A program made the position numbers and the translations under genes. 64,000 bases of DNA from Cellulosimicrobium terreum (GTDB lineage: Bacteria > Actinomycetota > Actinomycetes > Actinomycetales > Cellulomonadaceae), in assembly GCA_014803435.1 (NCBI GenBank), contig JACYFD010000003.1, forward strand, positions 448,159-512,158, given 5' to 3'. The stretch's first letter is position 1, and each line of letters opens with the position of its first letter. Shown here one piece after another: positions 59,356-64,000 of the stretch. The notes beneath the pieces were generated by a model. The model saw nothing but the letters and a program-made list of their open reading frames with translations, did no database searches and had not been told where the DNA came from.

Positions 59356-60720
59356 ATGGAACGCATCGTCATCGTCGGCGGGGGCTACGCCGGGTTCACG
59401 GCGGCCCGGGAGCTCGAGAAGCACCTGCGGCGCGAGCTGCGGCGCGGCGACGTGGAGCTCGTCCTCGTCGACCCGCGCCCCTACATGACCTACCAGCCCT
59501 TCCTTCCCGAGGTGCTCGCCGGGTCCGTCGAGGCGCGCCACGCGGCGGTCGCCCACCGGAGCCACCTGCGTCGCACCCGGCTCGTCGACGGGTCGGTGAC
59601 GCGCGTCGACCACGCGCGACACGTCGTGCTCGTCCGGCCGCCGGCCGGCGAGGAGTACGCGCTGGGCTACGACACGGTCGTCGTCACGGCCGGCGCGGTC
59701 ACCCGGGTCTTCCCCGTCCCGGGGGTCGCGGAGCACGCGATCGGCATGAAGCACGTCGAGGAGGCCGTCGCGATCCGTGACCAGCTCCTCACCTCCTTCG
59801 ACCGTGCCGCGGGCCTGCCCGCCGGGCCGGAGCGCGCACGGCTCCTCACGGTCACGTTCGTCGGCGGCGGCTTCTCGGGCGTCGAGGGCTTCGCCGAGCT
59901 CCTGTCGCTCGCGCACGACCTGCTGCGGGTCTACCCCGAGATCGACGCGTCGGAGCTCGGGTTCCACCTCGTCGAGCGCAACACCCGGATCCTGCCGGAG
60001 GTGACCGAGCGTCCGGGACGCTGGGTCGTCCGCCAGCTCGAGCGCCGTGGCGCGCACGTGCACCTCGGGGCCGGTCTCGTGTCCGCCGTGGACGGCGACG
60101 TGACGCTCTCGACCGGCGAGTCGTTCGCCTCGGGCCTGCTCGTCTGGACGGCGGGCAACGCCGCGAACCCGGTCGTCGCGACGCACACCGACCTGCCCGT
60201 CGACGCGCGCGGCTACGTCGTGGTGCGGCCGGACCTGCGGGTCGGCACGGACGACGCGCCCGTCGAGGACGCGTGGTCCGCGGGCGACGGCGCGGCGGTG
60301 CCCGACCTCGCGGTGCCGCGCCCGGGCGCGCTGACAGTGCCGAACGCGCAGCACGCGGTCCGTCAGGGGCGGCGCCTCGCGCGCAACCTGGTGGCCGACC
60401 GCCGCGGGCGGGCCACCCGCCCGTACGTGCACGGGAGCCTGGGCGTCGTGGCCACGCTCGGCCTCGGCTCCGGCATCTTCCAGTACCGACGCCTCGTGGT
60501 GCGCGGACCGCTCGCGTGGCTCATGCACCGCGGGTACCACGTCCTCGCGATCCCCACGTGGGAGCGCAAGGTCCGCGTGCTGGCCGTGTGGCTCACCGCC
60601 GGGCTCTTCGGGCGCGACGTCGTCTCGCTCACCTCGGTGCAGCGGCCCCGCGCCGCGTTCGTCGCCGCCGCCCCGAGCGGGCCGGTAGCGGAAGGCACGG
60701 TCCGGGACAGGGCCGCCTGA
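59356..60720 (+). CDS. NAD(P)/FAD-dependent oxidoreductase, type II NADH dehydrogenase-like
   Basis: 454 aa from the ATG at 59356 (CAGGAGG 5 nt upstream). The FAD dinucleotide fold is at the N terminus (RIVIVGGGYAGFTAARELEK), with PYMTYQPFLPEVLAGSV, TVVVTAGAV and the NADH fold VTFVGGGFSGVEGFAEL near residue 175. A second FAD contact, DAWSAGDGAAVPDL, lies near residue 308. A C-terminal amphipathic region (GPLAWLMHRGYHVLAIPTWERKVRV) fits membrane association as in NDH-2. The electron acceptor is inferred to be menaquinone. No other respiratory genes are near. Confidence 0.88.
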   Translation: MERIVIVGGGYAGFTAARELEKHLRRELRRGDVELVLVDPRPYMTYQPFLPEVLAGSVEARHAAVAHRSHLRRTRLVDGSVTRVDHARHVVLVRPPAGEEYALGYDTVVVTAGAVTRVFPVPGVAEHAIGMKHVEEAVAIRDQLLTSFDRAAGLPAGPERARLLTVTFVGGGFSGVEGFAELLSLAHDLLRVYPEIDASELGFHLVERNTRILPEVTERPGRWVVRQLERRGAHVHLGAGLVSAVDGDVTLSTGESFASGLLVWTAGNAANPVVATHTDLPVDARGYVVVRPDLRVGTDDAPVEDAWSAGDGAAVPDLAVPRPGALTVPNAQHAVRQGRRLARNLVADRRGRATRPYVHGSLGVVATLGLGSGIFQYRRLVVRGPLAWLMHRGYHVLAIPTWERKVRVLAVWLTAGLFGRDVVSLTSVQRPRAAFVAAAPSGPVAEGTVRDRAA

Positions 60721-60794
60721 CCGGGCCACCGTCGGGAGCCGAGCACCACTCCGTAGCCTGGACGACGACGAGAGACCAGGAGCGAGGATCCCTC

Positions 60795-61154
60795 ATGACG
60801 ACCATCGCCGATCACGACGCCTACATCGCTGCGGCGCCCGAGCCCTTCCAGCCGGAACTGAGTCGGTTGCGCACGCTCCTGTCCCACGCCCTTCCGGAGG
60901 CGGAGGAGATCGTCGCCTACACGATGCCAGGATTCAGCATCGGCGGTTCGGTCGTCGCGAGCTATGCGGCTTTCAGCAAGCAGTGCGGGCTGTATGTCCT
61001 CCCGGGCGCCATCTCCGAGCACGCCGAGGAGATCGCGGCCGCCGGCCTCAAGGCGACCAGGACCGGCATCACCTTCTCGCCGCGCAGACCGGTCCCGGAC
61101 GACCTCGTCGAACGCCTCGCGTGGGCGTCGCGAGAGGAGAGCGCCCGGGCGTGA
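60795..61154 (+). CDS. DUF1801 (YdhG-like) protein
   Basis: 119 aa. Pattern typical of DUF1801: DHDAYIAAAPEPFQPELSRLRTLL, LPEAEEIVAYTMPGFSIGG, SYAAFSKQCGLYVLPGA and a tail with GITFSPRRPVPDDLVERL. The family resembles frataxin-like or iron-chaperone-like proteins, but function is unproven. GAGG precedes the ATG by 8 nt, and TAGCCT at 60754 is a possible -10. It ends 17 bp from the convergent sigma-factor stop. Confidence 0.85.
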   Translation: MTTIADHDAYIAAAPEPFQPELSRLRTLLSHALPEAEEIVAYTMPGFSIGGSVVASYAAFSKQCGLYVLPGAISEHAEEIAAAGLKATRTGITFSPRRPVPDDLVERLAWASREESARA

Positions 61155-61171
61155 CGGCTCAGCCGGCCCGG

Positions 61172-62080
61172 TCAGGCGGTCACCGCGTACTCGGCGAGCT
61201 TGTCCGGGTTCACCTGGACGAACACGTGCTCGATCCCGCGCGACGAGACCTCGAGCGAGACGAGCGCGAAGGGCGCGTCGTCGATCACCACGAGCAGGGC
61301 GGGCAGCCCGTTGGCCTCGACGACGTGCACGTCGGCGTCGGCCCAGTACTTGCGCCAGACGTTGTCGAGGAACAGCGAGACGCGTGCGACGCCGTGGAGC
61401 TCGACGCGCGACGCGTGCACCTTCCCACCGCCGTCGGGACGCGCGACGACGTCGTCGGCCAGGTAGCGCTCGAAGCGGGCGAGGTCGCCGTCGTGCGCGG
61501 CGGCGACGAGCTCGTCGAGGAGGCGACGGTGCTCGCCCCGGTCGACGGGGACCGCCTCCTGCCGTCCGATCCGCTCGCGTGCCCGACGGGCGAGCTGGCG
61601 TGCGTTCGCCTCGGTCAGGTCGAGGATCTCCGCGACCCGCCGGTACGGGTAGCCGAACGCCTCGCGCAGCACGTAGACCGCGCGTTCGACGGGCGTGAGC
61701 CGTTCGAGGAGCACGAGCGTCGCCATCTCCAATGCCTCCGCGCGCTCCGCGCCGAGGGCAGGGTCGTCGGACGTGTCGACGGGCTCCGGGAGCCAGGGAC
61801 CCACGTAGGTCTCGCGGCGTGCGCGCGCCGACGTCGCGGCGTTGATCGCGAGGCGCGTGACCGTCGTCGTGAGGAACGCCGTCGGGTTGCGGACCTCCTC
61901 ACGGTCGGTCCCCTGCCACCGGATCCACGCGTCCTGCACGACGTCCTCCGCCTCCGGGACGCTGCCGAGCATGCGGTACGCGATGCCGAAGAGCTGGGGA
62001 CGGGCCACCAGGAACGCGTCGAGCGCACCGGGGTCCTCGCGGGCCCCGGTGCGCTCGACGGTGCGCGGTCCTGACGTCAT
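61172..62080 (-). CDS. sigJ: ECF41-group RNA polymerase sigma factor (SigJ-like)
   Basis: 302 aa. Sigma2 region (FGIAYRMLGSVPEAEDVVQDAWIRW), the WLPEP linker motif at residues 96-100, sigma4 (LTPVERAVYVLREAFGYPYRRVAEIL) and a fused SnoaL-like domain. That domain ends with NPDKL at residues 291-295; WLPEP and NPDKL are the hallmarks of the ECF41 group. The C-terminal domain replaces a separate anti-sigma factor in tuning activity. The ECF41 partner gene, a COE-type oxidoreductase, lies 70 bp upstream on the same strand. TAACGT is 6 nt before the ATG (leaderless). Confidence 0.93.
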   Translation of the reverse strand: MTSGPRTVERTGAREDPGALDAFLVARPQLFGIAYRMLGSVPEAEDVVQDAWIRWQGTDREEVRNPTAFLTTTVTRLAINAATSARARRETYVGPWLPEPVDTSDDPALGAERAEALEMATLVLLERLTPVERAVYVLREAFGYPYRRVAEILDLTEANARQLARRARERIGRQEAVPVDRGEHRRLLDELVAAAHDGDLARFERYLADDVVARPDGGGKVHASRVELHGVARVSLFLDNVWRKYWADADVHVVEANGLPALLVVIDDAPFALVSLEVSSRGIEHVFVQVNPDKLAEYAVTA

Positions 62081-62086
62081 GGCGCC

Positions 62087-62092
62087 ACGTTA
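62087..62092 (-). promoter_or_regulatory. -10 element TAACGT, leaderless start of sigJ
   Basis: Minus-strand TAACGT is exactly 6 nt before the sigJ ATG, giving it an ordinary promoter separate from the ECF41-type one upstream of its partner. Confidence 0.5.
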
Positions 62093-62150
62093 CGGCGGCC
62101 ACCCACCCCGCGCCTGCCCGACAGAGCGTGACCGGTGAGCCGACACCCCG

Positions 62151-62885
62151 TCACGCCACGTGCTGGGCGAAGGTGATCTCGCCGTGCAGAGACTCGCCCT
62201 GCGGGACGATCGAGTCCTCCGCGAGTCGCGCCCCGAAGTACGTGGCATCCGGGTCCGCGACGACCTCCCGGTCGTCACCCTGCGCGACGAGCGCGTCGCG
62301 GATGAAACCGTCGAACCGCAGCCGCTCCGGTCCCGCGAGCTCGACCAGGCCGTCGAGCGGCGCACCGGTCGCGACCTCGGCGACCGTGCGCGCGACGTCC
62401 GCCGACGCGACGGGCTGGAAGGCCACCGGCGGGATGCGCACGACGCCGTCCGCGGTCGCACCGTCGGCGATCGACCTCGCGAACTCGAAGAACTGCGTCG
62501 CGCGGACGACCGACCACCCGCGACCGGACCCGCGGACCAGGTCCTCCTGCGCGACCTTCGCGCGCAGGTACCCCGCATCGGTCCGGTCCGTGCCGACGAT
62601 CGACAGGATCACGTGGTGCCCGACCCCGGCACGCGCCTCCGCGTCGAGCAGCGTGCGCGTCGCCGTCGTGAAGAACCGCATCACGTCGTCGTCCGCGAAC
62701 GACGGCGAGTTCGACACGTCCACGACGACGTCGGCACCGGCGAGCGCCTCGTCCACCCCGGCCCCGGTCAGCGTGTCCACGCCCGTGCTCGGTGCGGCGA
62801 CGACGGCCTCGTGACCCGCCTCCCGCAGCCGGGCGACGACCTGGCTCCCGATCAGTCCCGTACCCCCGACGACGACGATCCTCAT
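62151..62885 (-). CDS. NmrA-like NAD(P)-binding oxidoreductase, ECF41 partner (COE gene)
   Basis: 244 aa short-chain-type Rossmann protein of the NmrA/atypical SDR group: MRIVVVGGTGLIGSQVVARL at the N terminus, VDTLTGAGVDEALAGADVVVDVSN, HHVILSIVGTDRTDAGYLRAK, and VVRATQFFEFA. The usual catalytic Tyr-Lys pair is represented at most by GYLRAK. COE stands for carboxymuconolactone decarboxylase, oxidoreductase or epimerase, the known genetic partners and targets of ECF41 sigma factors. GGGAGGAG lies 6 nt before the ATG. The reaction is unknown. Confidence 0.87.
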   Translation of the reverse strand: MRIVVVGGTGLIGSQVVARLREAGHEAVVAAPSTGVDTLTGAGVDEALAGADVVVDVSNSPSFADDDVMRFFTTATRTLLDAEARAGVGHHVILSIVGTDRTDAGYLRAKVAQEDLVRGSGRGWSVVRATQFFEFARSIADGATADGVVRIPPVAFQPVASADVARTVAEVATGAPLDGLVELAGPERLRFDGFIRDALVAQGDDREVVADPDATYFGARLAEDSIVPQGESLHGEITFAQHVA

Positions 62886-62933
62886 GGTGCTCTCCTCCCG
62901 TGCGCACGACGCCCTGCCGTGCCTCACCCTCTC

Positions 62934-62960
62934 GACCGGGCAGCCGGGTCGTTCGTGACA
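62934..62960 (-). promoter_or_regulatory. ECF41-type promoter upstream of partner gene
   Basis: Minus strand: TGTCACG (62960-62954), 16 nt, GGTC (62937-62934). The published ECF41 consensus is TGTCACA-N16-CGTC, so this has one mismatch in each box. It lies 49 bp before the ATG of the oxidoreductase. Confidence 0.65.
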
Positions 62961-62993
62961 CGCAGCCCGGCCCAGGAGTGCGAGGATCGACGC

Positions 62994-63524
62994 ATGACGA
63001 CCCAGCCTGCCGAGAACTCCACCGACCGCACGGAGCCCTCCTCCGCCGTCGAGCACGACGACGCTCCTCCCGCGTCGGCCGCGCCGACCGACCCCCTGTG
63101 GGTCGAGCGCACGGGGACGCGCACGTACACCGGGTTCTCCGCTCGCGGCGCACAGGTCTCGATCGGGCCTGCGGACTCCGGCGCGGTCTTCACGCCGGGC
63201 GAGCTGCTGAAGATCGCGCTCGCCGCGTGCGCGGGCATGAGCACGGACCGCACGTTCGCGCGGCGGCTGGGCGACGACTACCAGGTGACCATCCACGTCG
63301 AGGGCGCCAAGCTCGTCGAGGAGGACCGTTACCCGAAGATCACGGGCACGTACGACATCGACCTCTCCTCGCTCGACGACGACGCGCGCGACCGCCTCGT
63401 CACCGTCGCCGCGCGAGCGATCGACAAGGCGTGCACCGTAGGACGCACGGTGAAGGCGGGCGCCGAGGTCGAGTACCTCTTCCAGCCGGAGGGCTCCGGC
63501 CGTGAGGTCCAGCCGCAGGGGTGA
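62994..63524 (+). CDS. OsmC/Ohr-family thiol peroxidase-like protein
   Basis: 176 aa. A disordered acidic N terminus of about 35 residues precedes the OsmC fold: GTRTYTGFSARGAQVSIG, FTPGELLKIALAACAGMSTDR with the peroxidatic Cys, VTIHVEGAKLVEEDRYPKI, and DKACTVGRTVKAG with the resolving Cys. Both Cys are present, so peroxide reduction is plausible. GAGG lies 7 nt before the ATG. It diverges from the ECF41 partner gene, whose promoter box overlaps its upstream region. Confidence 0.9.
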   Translation: MTTQPAENSTDRTEPSSAVEHDDAPPASAAPTDPLWVERTGTRTYTGFSARGAQVSIGPADSGAVFTPGELLKIALAACAGMSTDRTFARRLGDDYQVTIHVEGAKLVEEDRYPKITGTYDIDLSSLDDDARDRLVTVAARAIDKACTVGRTVKAGAEVEYLFQPEGSGREVQPQG

Positions 63525-63567
63525 CCGGGTCGCACGAGCGACCTGACCACGGACGACGGGAGACGCG

Positions 63568-64000
63568 ATGGCCTACCAGCACGAACCTTCGAGCGCCCCT
63601 GCGCAGCGGGCAGGCGCGCCGCTCTACGGGACGCCACCGCCCGACGGCGCCCCGGCGGACGTCTCGTCCCAGGACGACGTCGTCGACTGGGGCACCTACC
63701 GCCCCACGCCGCTGCTCGACGCCGCGCTCGGCAAGGCGGTCACCGTCCCGTCCCAGGTGATCCGCGCGCACGTGGACTCGGTGCGGCGGCGCAACCCCGA
63801 GGCGAGCCCCGCGCAGGTCATCCGCATCCTCGAGCGCGAGTACCTGCTCGTCATCCAGGCGGCAGGTGGCGCGGTCGGCGCGGTCGCGGCGTTCCCCTCC
63901 GTCGGGACGGGCGTCGGGATCGCCCTCACGTCGAGCGACATCGCGACGTTCTTCGCGTCGTCGGCCGCGTTCTCGCTCGCGGTCGCGGACGTGCACGGCA
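63568..64000 (+). CDS. Putative EcsC-like or membrane-associated protein (3' end outside window)
   Basis: 144 residues are visible from the ATG at 63568 (GGGAG 6 nt upstream); the frame is open at the window end. The N terminus is polar and Pro/Gly-rich (residues 1-45). Then comes a helix-rich segment (LLDAALGKAVTVPSQVIRAHVDSVRRRNP, VIRILEREYLLVIQAAGGAVGAVAAFPSVGTGVGIA), with Gly/Ala runs that could enter the membrane, as in EcsC-type proteins. The family call is tentative because the diagnostic part is missing. Confidence 0.5.
   Translation, partial: MAYQHEPSSAPAQRAGAPLYGTPPPDGAPADVSSQDDVVDWGTYRPTPLLDAALGKAVTVPSQVIRAHVDSVRRRNPEASPAQVIRILEREYLLVIQAAGGAVGAVAAFPSVGTGVGIALTSSDIATFFASSAAFSLAVADVHG

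Overview
The window is high-GC DNA from an actinobacterium, most likely a Micrococcales member close to Cellulomonas, Cellulosimicrobium or Isoptericola. The pointers are very high GC with GTG starts, the actinobacterial metG-tatD-rpfB-ksgA-ispE order, several Rpf-type cell-wall proteins, a protein O-mannosyltransferase, an ECF41 sigma factor, ectoine uptake genes, and many leaderless-looking promoters (TANNNT 6-8 nt before an ATG or GTG). The species cannot be fixed from sequence alone. I see no prophage, insertion sequence, CRISPR array or biosynthetic cluster.

1-13.4 kb: a secreted beta-propeller hydrolase (cut by the window edge) diverges from a CE7 acetyl esterase. Then comes a long leftward block: metG, tatD, ksgA and ispE, interleaved with THREE secreted DUF348/G5 muralytic proteins (rpfB plus two with a different lytic-transglycosylase-like domain). 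Two of the three share an almost identical 26-bp promoter block. A WYL regulator/VOC pair with a perfect palindrome sits among them. 13.4-25 kb: a PQQ-type sugar dehydrogenase lipoprotein, an alanine-type aminotransferase, a VOC plus MerR-VOC fusion operon with a textbook MerR promoter, MarR, nicotinamidase, rsmI, protein mannosyltransferase, cytoplasmic GH20 hexosaminidase, a large lipoprotein and a DUF4190 membrane protein.

25-42 kb: a giant (about 1,890 aa) DUF11-repeat surface protein with a sorting-like C terminus, tRNA-Ala, a membrane protein, a GNAT enzyme, and an operon of a GH94 chitobiose-phosphorylase-like enzyme with a GlmU-like nucleotidyltransferase fused to a phosphohexomutase. 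Next are 5-formyl-THF cyclo-ligase, a penicillin-acylase-family protein, and fmdB under a CIRCE (HrcA) operator. 42-53 kb: SAF protein, mscL, an NTF2-like protein, a degenerate helicase-like protein, a candidate small RNA, two envelope proteins, an SNF2 helicase and tRNA-Arg.

53-64 kb: ehuBCDA ectoine-type ABC importer with a divergent GntR regulator and palindromic operator, thyA-folA, a small membrane protein, NDH-2-like oxidoreductase, DUF1801, an ECF41 sigma factor with its partner oxidoreductase behind an ECF41-like promoter, OsmC, and a membrane-protein gene running off the end. The most interesting themes are the phosphorylase/mutase-nucleotidyltransferase operon (possible direct route from chitobiose to UDP-GlcNAc), the autoregulated MerR-VOC operon, and the coordinated Rpf family.
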